DNA of 64,000 bases from assembly GCA_965232105.1 (NCBI GenBank), contig OZ246956.1, positions 310,001 through 374,000 on the forward strand. Direction: 5' to 3'. Shown here piece after piece: positions 1 to 7,615 of the stretch. The position numbers and the translations under genes are program-made. Position 1 is the first letter of the stretch, and every line of letters starts with the position of its first letter. The notes beneath the pieces were generated by a model, which did no database searches, was not told where the DNA came from, and was given only the letters and a program-made list of their open reading frames with translations. Source of the stretch: Multivorans sp965232105. GTDB lineage: Bacteria; Acidobacteriota; Thermoanaerobaculia; Multivoradales; Multivoraceae.

Positions 1-869
1 CCCACGGCGTCGATGATCCGGCGGTTCGCCTGGTGGGGAATCAGCCACTTGACGTCTTCCGGCGCCTGACCGGCGTCGGCCAGCACTTCGCCGGAAACCT
101 CGGCCAGCGTGCGGACCGCGACCTTGAAGGTCTCGTTGCCGAGCATTCGGATGAAGGGCAGCCGCTGTTCCAGGGTCTCCGGACGGTTCGGAGGATTGCG
201 GCTGCCGCCGCCCGGCATCTCGAGGAGGTGGGCCAGCGAACCGTCGCTGTGGATCGCCACCGAGAGGACGCCCGGCAGCCCGTTCGCCGAATCCGGCGCC
301 GGAGGGTCTTCACCGCGCAGCACGACCGCGCCGGCGCCGTCGCCGAAGAGAACGCACGTCGAGCGGTCCTCGTAGTCCGTGTACTTCGTCAGCGACTCGG
401 CGCCGATCACGAGAGCCGTCGAGGCGGCGCCGCTGGCGACGTACTGGTGCCCCACCGAAAGGCCGTAGATGAAACCGGTGCAGCCCGCGTTCAGATCGAA
501 GGACGTCGCGTCCTTCGCACCGAGTTCTTCCTGCACGAGGCAGGCAGTCGACGGGAAGGGCATATCGGGCGTCACCGTCGAGATCAGGACGAGATCCACA
601 TCACCTGGCTCCACGCCCGCCATCTCCATCGCCTCGCGAGCGGCCCGCACGGCGAAGACCGAGGTGTACTCGTCGTCGGTGGCGACCCGTCGTTCGTGAA
701 TGCCGGTGCGCGCGACGATCCACTCGTTCGAGGTGTCCACGATCCGTTCGAAGTCGGCGTTCGTGAGTACCGTGTCCGGCACCGCCTTGCCAGTGCCGGC
801 GATCCGCACCCGCCGCGCGTGGTTGGTGGAAGCGCCGCGCAGTCCGTTCCTCGTCGGCCCGCTTGTCAT
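1..869 (-). CDS. fabH: 3-oxoacyl-ACP synthase III FabH (partial, C-terminus off the window)
   Basis: Beta-ketoacyl-ACP synthase III, which condenses acyl-CoA with malonyl-ACP to start type II fatty acid synthesis in the cytoplasm. About 289 residues are visible. They include the N-terminal family signature TSNEWIVARTGIHERR (about 46-61), the nucleophile Cys130 in LNAGCTGF, and the catalytic His in PHQANRR at the window edge; the catalytic Asn and the C-terminus lie outside. The ATG overlaps the plsX stop as ATGA, so the two are translationally coupled, the order common in the plsX-fabH cluster. It is cut only by the window edge; nothing suggests a broken gene. Confidence 0.96.
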   Translation of the reverse strand, partial: MTSGPTRNGLRGASTNHARRVRIAGTGKAVPDTVLTNADFERIVDTSNEWIVARTGIHERRVATDDEYTSVFAVRAAREAMEMAGVEPGDVDLVLISTVTPDMPFPSTACLVQEELGAKDATSFDLNAGCTGFIYGLSVGHQYVASGAASTALVIGAESLTKYTDYEDRSTCVLFGDGAGAVVLRGEDPPAPDSANGLPGVLSVAIHSDGSLAHLLEMPGGGSRNPPNRPETLEQRLPFIRMLGNETFKVAVRTLAEVSGEVLADAGQAPEDVKWLIPHQANRRIIDAV

Positions 870-1924
870 CCCGCTGCCGCCTTTGGCGCCGCTTCGACGG
901 CGACCTCGGAGAGCTTGGCGCTGACCTTCACGTGAGTATCCGCTTCGCAGAACTCCACCGCGCGCTGTACCGCGCTGCTGATGGCGTGAGCGGACGAGCG
1001 CCCGTGAGCGACGAAGCAGCCGCCGCGCAGACCGAGCAGCGGCGCCCCGCCGTACTCGCTGTAGTCGATCCGGCTCCTGAAGCGGTCGAAGGCGGGCCGT
1101 GCCAGCAGATAGCCGAGCCGCGACCGGAGGCTGCGACCCATCTCCTCGCGCAACTGGCCGCCCACGAACTCCGCGAGCGCTTCCGCGCTCTTCAGGATCG
1201 CGTTGCCGACGAAGCCGTCGCAGACCACGACATCGGCCGCGCCGCTGAACACGTCCCGGCCCTCGACGTTGCCGATGAAGTTGAGCCCCGTCGCGTCGAG
1301 CGACTTGAACACCTCGCGCACCAGATCGGTGCCCTTCCCGGCCTCCTCGCCGATCGACAGTAGGCCGATGCGCGGCGAGTGCAACCGCAGCAGTTGCTGC
1401 GCCAGGTAGTGGCCCATGACCGCGAACTGGCGGAGCTGGTGAGGTTTCGAGTCGACGTTGGCGCCCGCGTCGAGCAGGATGGTTCGACCGCCGCGCCGCG
1501 GCATGGTCACCGCGAGGGCCGGTCGATCGACCCCGGGCGCCACGCCGATCACCATCTTGCCGGCGACCAGGGCGGCGCCGGTATTGCCGGCGGTCACCAT
1601 CGCCTGCGCCCGGCCGTCCTTGACCAGGCGGGCGCAGACGCGCACCGAGGAGTCGCGCTTTCGCCGCACCGCGAGCGCGGATTCGCACATGCCGACGACC
1701 TGGTCCGCATGCACGACCTCGACTCGGCCGCGGGCGCCGGAACCAGGCTCCAGTCTCTCGATTTCCTGCTCGAGGATCGGCCGGCGACCCACCAGGAGGA
1801 GCCTCAGTTCACGCTGGCGCGCCGCCAGCAGCGCACCCTCGACCACGGTCCGGGGAGCGTGGTCTCCGCCCATCGCGTCAACGGCGATCACGGTTGGGGT
1901 TCGCGCTGAACCTCGATCCGTCAA
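866..1924 (-). CDS. plsX: Phosphate acyltransferase PlsX
   Basis: Makes acyl-phosphate from acyl-ACP and orthophosphate for PlsY-dependent glycerolipid synthesis, as a peripheral membrane enzyme. The N-terminus carries the family hallmark IAVDAMGGDHAPR, followed by typical blocks such as MVTAGNTGAAL (about 110) and LLSIGEEAGKGTDLV. Length (up to 352 residues) is normal. The longest reading starts at TTG 1924; a GTG at 1891 would start the protein as MIAVDAMGGD, which is closer to most PlsX proteins, so the start is open. It lies between rpmF (53-base gap) and fabH (4-base overlap) in one transcription direction. Confidence 0.96.
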   Translation of the reverse strand: MTDRGSARTPTVIAVDAMGGDHAPRTVVEGALLAARQRELRLLLVGRRPILEQEIERLEPGSGARGRVEVVHADQVVGMCESALAVRRKRDSSVRVCARLVKDGRAQAMVTAGNTGAALVAGKMVIGVAPGVDRPALAVTMPRRGGRTILLDAGANVDSKPHQLRQFAVMGHYLAQQLLRLHSPRIGLLSIGEEAGKGTDLVREVFKSLDATGLNFIGNVEGRDVFSGAADVVVCDGFVGNAILKSAEALAEFVGGQLREEMGRSLRSRLGYLLARPAFDRFRSRIDYSEYGGAPLLGLRGGCFVAHGRSSAHAISSAVQRAVEFCEADTHVKVSAKLSEVAVEAAPKAAAG

Positions 1925-1977
1925 TTCAGGGTCTGCTCCAAGTCAGAAGCCACCAGTGTAACGCCTGAGCAACGCTG

Positions 1978-2163
1978 CTACAGCACGTCCTCCATCTCGA
2001 CCACGTCGCGGCCACGGTAGTGACCGCAGTGGCTGCAGGCGCGGTGCGGCAGCTTGGTTTCGCCGCAGTTCGGGCACAGTGAGGCGGCCGGCCGCTTCAA
2101 GTGGTCGTGCGACCGACGCCGGTCGCGCCGCGCCTTCGAGTGCCGTCGTTTGGGATTTGGCAT
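1978..2163 (-). CDS. rpmF: 50S ribosomal protein L32
   Basis: Small large-subunit ribosomal protein, 61 residues. The N-terminus MPNPKRRHSKARRDRRR is the classic L32 start, and two zinc-ligand pairs (CPNC near residue 30 and CSHC near residue 43) show that this is the zinc-binding form. An AAGGA Shine-Dalgarno lies about ten bases before the ATG. It sits between the DUF177 gene and plsX, the conserved arrangement linking ribosome assembly to lipid synthesis. Confidence 0.97.
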   Translation of the reverse strand: MPNPKRRHSKARRDRRRSHDHLKRPAASLCPNCGETKLPHRACSHCGHYRGRDVVEMEDVL

Positions 2164-2184
2164 TCCAGGAGTTCCTTTCCGAGT

Positions 2185-2264
2185 AGTCCAGGTTGGTTGC
2201 TGAGTGATTCAGGTTTGGTTGCCGGGTGATTCAGGTTGGTTGCCGAGTGGTCCGGGGCTGGTTG
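2185..2264. repeat. Imperfect tandem repeat, about 21-base unit, 3.7 copies
   Basis: Units at 2185-2205, 2206-2227 and 2228-2248, plus a partial one at 2249-2264, share the core CAGGTTGGTTGCCGAGT with single changes. The array fills the gap between the DUF177 gene and rpmF and runs into the 3' end of the DUF177 gene, where it encodes the last few residues (NQPRTTRQPT). No function is apparent. Confidence 0.8.
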
Positions 2265-2818
2265 TCCTGGTCCGGATCGCCGCCAAGTCGTTCGCGGATC
2301 GCTTCCAGCCCGGACCAGCGCGGGTCGAACTGCTCGCTGCCGCAGGTGCAGGCCTCCTGTTTCCGCTTCACTCCGCACTGCGGGCACAGTCCGCGGCACC
2401 CAGGATCGCAGATCGGCTTCATCGGCACGTTCAACTCCACCTGCTCCCGGACCAGGACGGCCAGATCGATCTCTCCCTCGGCCGCGACGAGCGTCGAGAG
2501 ATCCTCCGGCTCAAGTTCATGCGCGCCGGCCCCATCCTCTGCCGGGGGCGACTCTTCGGCACGACCGGTCACGACGAAAGCGAGCGGCAGTTCGACTTCC
2601 TCCTCGTAGGCAGTCAGGCAGCGGCCGCAGTACAGTCTCTGCCGATAGCGAAGTCTCGCCTCCAGCAGAAAGTCAGGCCCGACGAACGTGAGACTGCCCC
2701 TGCAGTCCACGCAGCCGAGCACGAGGGGGCCTTCGGTCCCTAAGTCGGCAGCCGACACGGCAACGTCGTCACGCCAGTTCAGGGGGCCGTTGCGGGCCTG
2801 ATCGAGCTGCAGGTGCAT
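2231..2818 (-). CDS. DUF177/YceD family protein
   Basis: Member of the DUF177 (YceD, large-ribosomal-RNA-accumulation) family, which almost always precedes rpmF; the family is linked to 23S rRNA accumulation, with the mechanism not settled. From the ATG at 2818 the protein starts MHLQLDQARNGPLNW, matching the family's usual opening, giving about 195 residues. Two cysteine pairs, CVDCRGSLTF/CGRCLTAYEEE in the middle and CDPGCRGLCPQCG near residue 145, look like metal-binding knuckles. The frame is open up to 2911, but that extension would run over the repeated operator-like region upstream, so 2818 is preferred. The last residues come from the tandem repeat. Confidence 0.85.
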   Translation of the reverse strand: MHLQLDQARNGPLNWRDDVAVSAADLGTEGPLVLGCVDCRGSLTFVGPDFLLEARLRYRQRLYCGRCLTAYEEEVELPLAFVVTGRAEESPPAEDGAGAHELEPEDLSTLVAAEGEIDLAVLVREQVELNVPMKPICDPGCRGLCPQCGVKRKQEACTCGSEQFDPRWSGLEAIRERLGGDPDQDNQPRTTRQPT

Positions 2819-2905
2819 CTCATTCACCACAAGGTCGCGAACTCGGGCCGCCGCGCAATCCGGCTCAGGTGCAACCGCACAAACACGAGAGGCTACGAAT
2901 CGTTG

Positions 2906-2961
2906 CGGCAACTGTCAATGCAGGAGCCGGCAACGGTCGATACGGGAGCCGGCAACGGTCG
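2906..2961. promoter_or_regulatory. Three direct repeats at 22-base spacing in the divergent promoter region
   Basis: CGGCAACTGTC at 2906-2916, CGGCAACGGTC at 2928-2938 and CGGCAACGGTC at 2950-2960 are spaced exactly 22 bases apart. The last two lie in a longer shared 17-base block. They sit between the DUF177-rpmF-plsX-fabH operon (minus) and the glycosyltransferase operon (plus). About two helical turns between copies would put bound proteins on one face, so this may be an operator; the regulator is unknown. Confidence 0.5.
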
Positions 2962-3003
2962 GGGCAAGACTCGCGATGTGAACCGCCCGGTTAGGCTTGC
3001 ACC

Positions 3004-4143
3004 GTGGCCCGAATCGGCATCGATGCCCGAAAGGTCCGCGACTTCGGGATCGGCGTCTACGTCTCCAACCTGATTCACGGTCTCGCCCGGCTCGAGGCCG
3101 AACAGGAGGCGGGCGCCAACGAGTACGTCCTCTTCGTCCGGCCCGAGGATCGCGACTTCGCAGTCGACCTGCCGGCGAACTTCCGTTGCGTCGTGGAACG
3201 GTCGCCGGTCTACTCGCTGCGCGAGATCGGGAAGATGACCTGGCGCATCTCGCGGTCGCGCCTGGACCTCTACCACGCCACGCACTACGTCCTGCCGGCG
3301 GTCGTGCCGTGTCCAACGGTGGTCACGATCCACGACATCATCCACCTGCTCTACCCGGGATTCCTCCCGAGCCGCGCGGCGTCCCTCTACGCCCAGCGCA
3401 TGTTCCGCCACAGCGTCGGTCGAGCCGACCGGATCATCGCCGTGTCCCAGAACACGAGCAGCGACGTTCTCGGCTACTTCGATGTTCCGGCGGAGAAGAT
3501 CCAGGTCGTCTACAACGGCGTCGAGGACCGTTTCCGGGACCTGCTCAGCGCGAAAGACCTTGCCGCTCGCCTGGAAGAGGTGGGCGTCCGGCAGCCGTAC
3601 CTGCTGTTCGTCGGCAACCCGAAGCCCCACAAGAACCTGGACCGGGTGATCAAGGCGTACGCCAGGGCCCGTTCACGGGCCGGCTTCGATGCGCCGCTCG
3701 TCTGCGTCGGCGCGCGGCCCGGCAGCGACTTCAAGCTCGAACGACGCGCCCGCCACCTCGGAGTCGGCGACCACGTCCAGCTCGTCGGCCATGTGCCGGC
3801 AGGTGCCCTTCCCGCCCTCTATCAGGGCGCGAGCCTGTTCCTCTACCCGACGCTGTACGAGGGTTTCGGGCTGCCCGTCGTCGAGGCGATGGCCTCAGGG
3901 ACACCGGTCGTCACGTCGAACACGTCGTCGCTCAACGAGATCGCGAGCGGCTACGCCGAACTCGTCAATCCGCTCGAAGTGGAGGAGATCGCCACGGCGA
4001 TCGAGCTCTGCATGAAGGACCGGGAACACGCCCGGCGACTCGCCGAGCGCGCCGCCTCCCGCGCCGCGGGATTCCAGTGGCGGACCACAGCCGAAAGCAC
4101 CCTCGCGATTTACCGCGATGTGCTCGGGGAGAGCGGACACTGA
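3004..4143 (+). CDS. GT4-family glycosyltransferase
   Basis: Retaining GT-B glycosyltransferase of family 4, 379 residues, starting at GTG. The N-terminal half has the acceptor-side fold opening (RIGIDARKVRDFGIGVYV). The C-terminal half has the sugar-nucleotide side, with FVGNPKPHKNLD near 200 and the E-x7-E motif in EGFGLPVVEAMASGTPVV near 288. It probably adds a sugar to a lipid-linked or surface polysaccharide at the cytoplasmic membrane. It is followed after 90 bases by a sugar-phosphate transferase in the same direction, which supports a small exopolysaccharide operon. Donor and acceptor cannot be read from the sequence. Confidence 0.9.
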   Translation: MARIGIDARKVRDFGIGVYVSNLIHGLARLEAEQEAGANEYVLFVRPEDRDFAVDLPANFRCVVERSPVYSLREIGKMTWRISRSRLDLYHATHYVLPAVVPCPTVVTIHDIIHLLYPGFLPSRAASLYAQRMFRHSVGRADRIIAVSQNTSSDVLGYFDVPAEKIQVVYNGVEDRFRDLLSAKDLAARLEEVGVRQPYLLFVGNPKPHKNLDRVIKAYARARSRAGFDAPLVCVGARPGSDFKLERRARHLGVGDHVQLVGHVPAGALPALYQGASLFLYPTLYEGFGLPVVEAMASGTPVVTSNTSSLNEIASGYAELVNPLEVEEIATAIELCMKDREHARRLAERAASRAAGFQWRTTAESTLAIYRDVLGESGH

Positions 4144-4233
4144 ACGGCGTCCCGCATCGGAGTACCTGAGACGGATTGCTAACATCCGGCGCTCCGCAGA
4201 GTCGGGCGCCCCCACACTCACGATCCCAGAACC

Positions 4234-5661
4234 GTGCTCCAGAAGCGACTCCGCGTCACCGCCACGCTGAACATCGCCGGCGATGTCGCCGCCACGGTCG
4301 GCGCCTTCTTCCTGGCCTGGTACCTGCGCTTCGTACAGCCGGTCGTCGAAGTGACGAAGTCGGTGCCGGACTTCGAGCCGTACCTCAGGATGCTGCCGTT
4401 CATCCTGCTGATCTGGCCCACCGTCTACTACTTCCACGGCCTGTACCGCATCCGCCGGGGCCACAGCCGCGTGGACGAGATGATCAGCATCGTTGTCGCG
4501 ACCGGGCTGGCGCTCGTCATTCTGACCGCGGTCCTGACCTTCGACCGGGTAACCCAGGCCGGCAGCGACGATCCCTTCTCCTACAGCCGCGCCTTCTTCG
4601 CCCTGTTCGCCGCCAGCGACGTCTTCCTGGTCGCGCTGCTCCGCTTCACCACGCGCGCCGTCCTCCGCGTCGTCCGGCGACGCGGCCACAACGTGCGCGG
4701 CATCCTGATCGTCGGCGCCGGCGACAGCGGCGAAGAGATCGCATCCAAACTGGTCCGCCACCGGGAACTCGGGTACGAGGTCGTGGGCTTCCTGGACGAC
4801 GATCCCGAAAAGCTCTCCAGCGAGCCGGTCAGCGGCGCCCGCGTGATCGGCGCCCTCGACGACCTGGAGGCCGTCATCGAAGAGCATCAGGTCGATCAGG
4901 TCATGATCGCGCTGCCGTTCGAGGCGCACCGGAAGATCCTCAACCTGCTCGACCGCATCGGCAACGAGTTGATCGAGATCCGCCTGGTGCCGAACGTCCT
5001 GCAGTACGCGACGCTCCGCGCCGACATGGAGGACGTCGACGGCACCCCGGTGATCAACCTCTCCCACGTGCCGATGGAAGGCTGGTCGAGCCTGGCGAAG
5101 CGGGCGTTGGACATCGGCATCTCCGTCGCGGCCATGGCCGTGCTGCTGCCCTTCCTGCCCATCGTGATGGCGCTGATCAAGCTGGAGGACCGCGGACCGC
5201 TGTTCTACCGGCAGGAGCGGATGGGGCTCGACGGCCGCTCCTTCATGATCCTCAAGCTGCGCTCGATGCGGATGGGCGCCGAGTCCGCCACCGGGCCGGT
5301 CTGGGCGGTCGAGGACGATCCACGCCGCACCCGGATCGGCGCCTTCCTGCGGCGCTGGTCGATCGACGAGTTGCCCCAGCTCTGGAACATCTTCCGCGGC
5401 GACATGTCGATCGTCGGCCCCCGGCCCGAGCGTCCCGCGTTCGTCCGCAAGTTCCGGCACGAGATTCCGAACTACATGCTGCGCCACCGCGTGAAGTCGG
5501 GACTGACGGGCTGGGCCCAGGTCCACGGCTGGCGTGGCAACACCTCGATCCGCAAGCGCATCCAGTACGACCTCTACTACATCGAGAACTGGAGCCTCCG
5601 CCTCGACTTCCAGATCCTCTGGCTGACCCTGCGCCGGGGCGTGACCAAGAACGCGTACTAG
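4234..5661 (+). CDS. Polyprenyl glycosylphosphotransferase (WcaJ/WbaP type)
   Basis: Initiating sugar-phosphate transferase that loads a hexose-1-phosphate onto undecaprenyl phosphate for exopolysaccharide or O-antigen assembly. Of 475 residues, the first 140 hold about four hydrophobic segments. A Rossmann-like domain follows (ILIVGAGDSGEEIASKL near 155). The C-terminal 190 residues are the bacterial sugar transferase domain, opening KRALDIGIS and containing YRQERMGLDG, RRWSIDELPQLWN and the GPRPERPAFV motif. This is the standard length for the full WcaJ-type architecture. The start is GTG. The stop is followed within five bases by a REP-like hairpin. Confidence 0.93.
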   Translation: MLQKRLRVTATLNIAGDVAATVGAFFLAWYLRFVQPVVEVTKSVPDFEPYLRMLPFILLIWPTVYYFHGLYRIRRGHSRVDEMISIVVATGLALVILTAVLTFDRVTQAGSDDPFSYSRAFFALFAASDVFLVALLRFTTRAVLRVVRRRGHNVRGILIVGAGDSGEEIASKLVRHRELGYEVVGFLDDDPEKLSSEPVSGARVIGALDDLEAVIEEHQVDQVMIALPFEAHRKILNLLDRIGNELIEIRLVPNVLQYATLRADMEDVDGTPVINLSHVPMEGWSSLAKRALDIGISVAAMAVLLPFLPIVMALIKLEDRGPLFYRQERMGLDGRSFMILKLRSMRMGAESATGPVWAVEDDPRRTRIGAFLRRWSIDELPQLWNIFRGDMSIVGPRPERPAFVRKFRHEIPNYMLRHRVKSGLTGWAQVHGWRGNTSIRKRIQYDLYYIENWSLRLDFQILWLTLRRGVTKNAY

Positions 5662-5664
5662 AGG

Positions 5665-5691
5665 ACTGGGTGCGCCGGCCTTCTGGCCGGC
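5665..5691 (-). repeat. REP-like palindromic repeat (copy 1)
   Basis: A 27-base sequence with a GCCGGC-type stem and, on the minus strand, the conserved tail GGCGCACCCAGT. It differs from the copy at 27822 by one base. It starts four bases after the stop of the sugar transferase gene. Confidence 0.8.
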
Positions 5692-5696
5692 TGTGT

Positions 5697-5739
5697 CGCG
5701 GGTTCTGACCCGCGTCGAGGAACGCGCCGCGAAGCGGCG
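5697..5739. terminator. Two short perfect hairpins between convergent genes
   Basis: CGCGGGT/ACCCGCG with loop TCTG (5697-5714) and CGCCGC/GCGGCG with loop GAA (5725-5739) follow the REP-like repeat. They lie between the plus-strand sugar transferase and the minus-strand lipoprotein. There is no T-run, so they are not classic intrinsic terminators, but the position suits a bidirectional transcript end. Confidence 0.4.
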
Positions 5740-5751
5740 ACCGTTGCCGGC

Positions 5752-6306
5752 CTACTCCTCCGCGTCGAACTCCCGATAGTCGCCACGCTCTTCCATCGGG
5801 ATCGGGTGGCGGACCTCGACGTGGAAGCCATCTCCCTCGGTGTAGGCGACATCGCTCAGTTCGTGGACGACCTGCGACTGGGACCCCTTGATGAGACCCG
5901 CGGTCTCGATCCAGAGCAGTCGCCGTTCCTTCTCCATGCCGTCCGGATCGGCGATCGTCAGGTCGACGGTGATGCCCTCGAGCGTGCCGGATCCCTCGTT
6001 GTGAACGAGGATGTCGAGCATGACGTTGACCAGGGCGGGCTCAGCCGGCATGTCGCCTTCCCCTTCCCCTTCCCCTTCCCCTTCGACGTCGGCCTCCGCG
6101 TCGGCGCTGGGCTCGTCCGCCGGCATCGCCTCGTCGCCGGCCGGCGCCTGCACCGCGAACGACTGGATCTGCGCGATGTAACCGGCGCGAGTCTCGGCCA
6201 CACCGCCACCGCCACCGCAGGCCGACGCGAGCAGCGCGACGGCCACGATGAGTGCCAACGCCACGTCCTGCCGACCCCACGCTGTCCGATTCAGAGTCCC
6301 CTTCAT
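5752..6306 (-). CDS. Predicted lipoprotein, acidic-repeat type, function unknown
   Basis: About 184 residues. The ATG at 6306 has a strong Shine-Dalgarno (GGAAAGGGAG) and gives a basic start, a hydrophobic stretch and ALLASAC|GGGGG, a signal-peptidase II type site although the -3 residue is Ala rather than Leu. After a linker comes an acidic (Glu-Gly)n tract coded by a hexanucleotide repeat. Then a beta-rich domain follows (ALVNVMLDILVHNEGSGTLEG), reminiscent of proteins that describe extra-cytoplasmic accessory domains. I do not recognise a family. The frame is open to 6390, which would overlap murB by four bases, but that would bury the signal peptide. Confidence 0.75.
   Translation of the reverse strand: MKGTLNRTAWGRQDVALALIVAVALLASACGGGGGVAETRAGYIAQIQSFAVQAPAGDEAMPADEPSADAEADVEGEGEGEGEGDMPAEPALVNVMLDILVHNEGSGTLEGITVDLTIADPDGMEKERRLLWIETAGLIKGSQSQVVHELSDVAYTEGDGFHVEVRHPIPMEERGDYREFDAEE
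6056..6084. repeat. Hexanucleotide microsatellite (CCTTCC)5
   Basis: Four exact CCTTCC units and one ending in G. On the minus strand it encodes alternating Glu and Gly inside the lipoprotein gene. Because the unit is six bases, gain or loss of copies changes the protein by two residues without a frameshift. Confidence 0.9.
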
Positions 6307-6386
6307 CGTGTCTCCCTTTCCTTCCGTCAGCCCTCGTCTCCGGTCCGCCCCTGAGGATAGCCTGTCGGGCCGCGCTCCGGCTGCCG

Positions 6387-7382
6387 TCACCCTGTGCGGA
6401 CGCGGCCCCAGAACTCCTCGGTCAGGCCGCCCGCCAGCACGATCTCGGGCCGCAGCTCGACACCGAACCGGTCACGCACCGCCCGGTGGGCGGTCACCAT
6501 CAGATCGAGCACGTCGGCGGCGCGCGCCTGCTCCCGGTTGACGATCACGTTCGCATGCCGCCCGCTGATCTCCGCGCCGCCGCGGCGCAGCCCCTTCAGG
6601 CCGCAGGCCTCGATCAGCCGGCCGGCGAAGTCGTCGTCCGGGTTGCGGAACACGGAGCCCGCGTTCGGCTTGCCGGAAGGCAGGCTCTGCCAGCGGCGCC
6701 TGTTCAACTCGTCGATTCGCGCGAGCGCCGCGGCGCCGTCACCGCGCCGGAGCCGGAACTCCGCGCCGGTGACGACCGCGTCGGTGCCCTGCAGACTGGT
6801 CGTCCGGTAGCCGGGCTCGAGCAGGTCGAAGCGCACCGCCTCGACCGGCCGTCCCGGCCGCCCCACTCGGACCTCGGTGAGCACGTCCCGCATCTGTGTG
6901 CCGTAGCAGCCGGCGTTCATCACGACGGCGCCGCCCACGGTCGAAGGGAAACCGGACAGGGCCTCGAGTCCAAGCAGGCCCTGCTTCGCCGTATCCCGCG
7001 CCAGCCGGGCGAGCGTGACGCCGGCGCCGGCACGCACCGTTTCGCCTTCCACTTCGACCCGCTCGAGTTCACCTCGAAGCCTGCAGACGATGCCGCGCAC
7101 CCCGGCGTCGGGGAACAGGACGTTCGAGCCGTGGCCGTGCAGATGGAGAGAAACCCGGCACTCCCGGGCGACCGTCATCACCTCGCTGAGCGCCGCCTCG
7201 GAATCCACCCGGACGAAGACCTCCGCCGGACCGCCGATCCGCAGCGTCGTCGCGGACGCCAGCGGGACGGCCTCGCGAACCAGGACGCCGGCGGTCGACG
7301 AGAGCCGCTTCCGGGCCTCGCGGTTGACGCCCAAGGGGGGCTGCAATACGCTGACTGCGCCCTTGTCGATGTCGGCTGTCAC
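6387..7382 (-). CDS. murB: UDP-N-acetylenolpyruvoylglucosamine reductase MurB
   Basis: FAD/NADPH-dependent reductase making UDP-MurNAc, the second committed step of peptidoglycan synthesis. Of 331 residues, the FAD-binding PCMH region carries LRIGGPAEVFV (about 46) and HGHGSNVLFPDAGV (about 80), with GFPSTVGGAVVMNAGCYG near 150. The C-terminal substrate domain has KPNAGSVFRNP with the catalytic Ser, then ACGLKGLRRGGAEISGRHANVIVN, and is the short type-II form. Start is GTG. It is divergent from recA across a 233-base gap. Confidence 0.96.
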   Translation of the reverse strand: MTADIDKGAVSVLQPPLGVNREARKRLSSTAGVLVREAVPLASATTLRIGGPAEVFVRVDSEAALSEVMTVARECRVSLHLHGHGSNVLFPDAGVRGIVCRLRGELERVEVEGETVRAGAGVTLARLARDTAKQGLLGLEALSGFPSTVGGAVVMNAGCYGTQMRDVLTEVRVGRPGRPVEAVRFDLLEPGYRTTSLQGTDAVVTGAEFRLRRGDGAAALARIDELNRRRWQSLPSGKPNAGSVFRNPDDDFAGRLIEACGLKGLRRGGAEISGRHANVIVNREQARAADVLDLMVTAHRAVRDRFGVELRPEIVLAGGLTEEFWGRVRTG

Positions 7383-7615
7383 GTTGTTCTACGCCACGTC
7401 GCCGAGCGTCCGTAGCGGCCAGTCCCCGCCTTCTGTTCAACCGTCTGACGATCCAGGAGAGCGCCGCATCGGTCGCGCGGAAGTATAGCCACGCACATCC
7501 TGCGGCAAACGCCGCCGGGACCGCGTCAACGCCCCCTCGAAGGCCGCCGATCACAGCCCGAACCCAGCCGGAACACCGCCCACGCGCCGCAGCAAGAAAC
7601 GAGGAACGAGAACCC

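Noticed and set aside
7480..7615. LexA box upstream of recA
   Set aside because: The nearest CTG...CAG pair has a six-base spacer and the nearest GAAC has no partner at the right distance.
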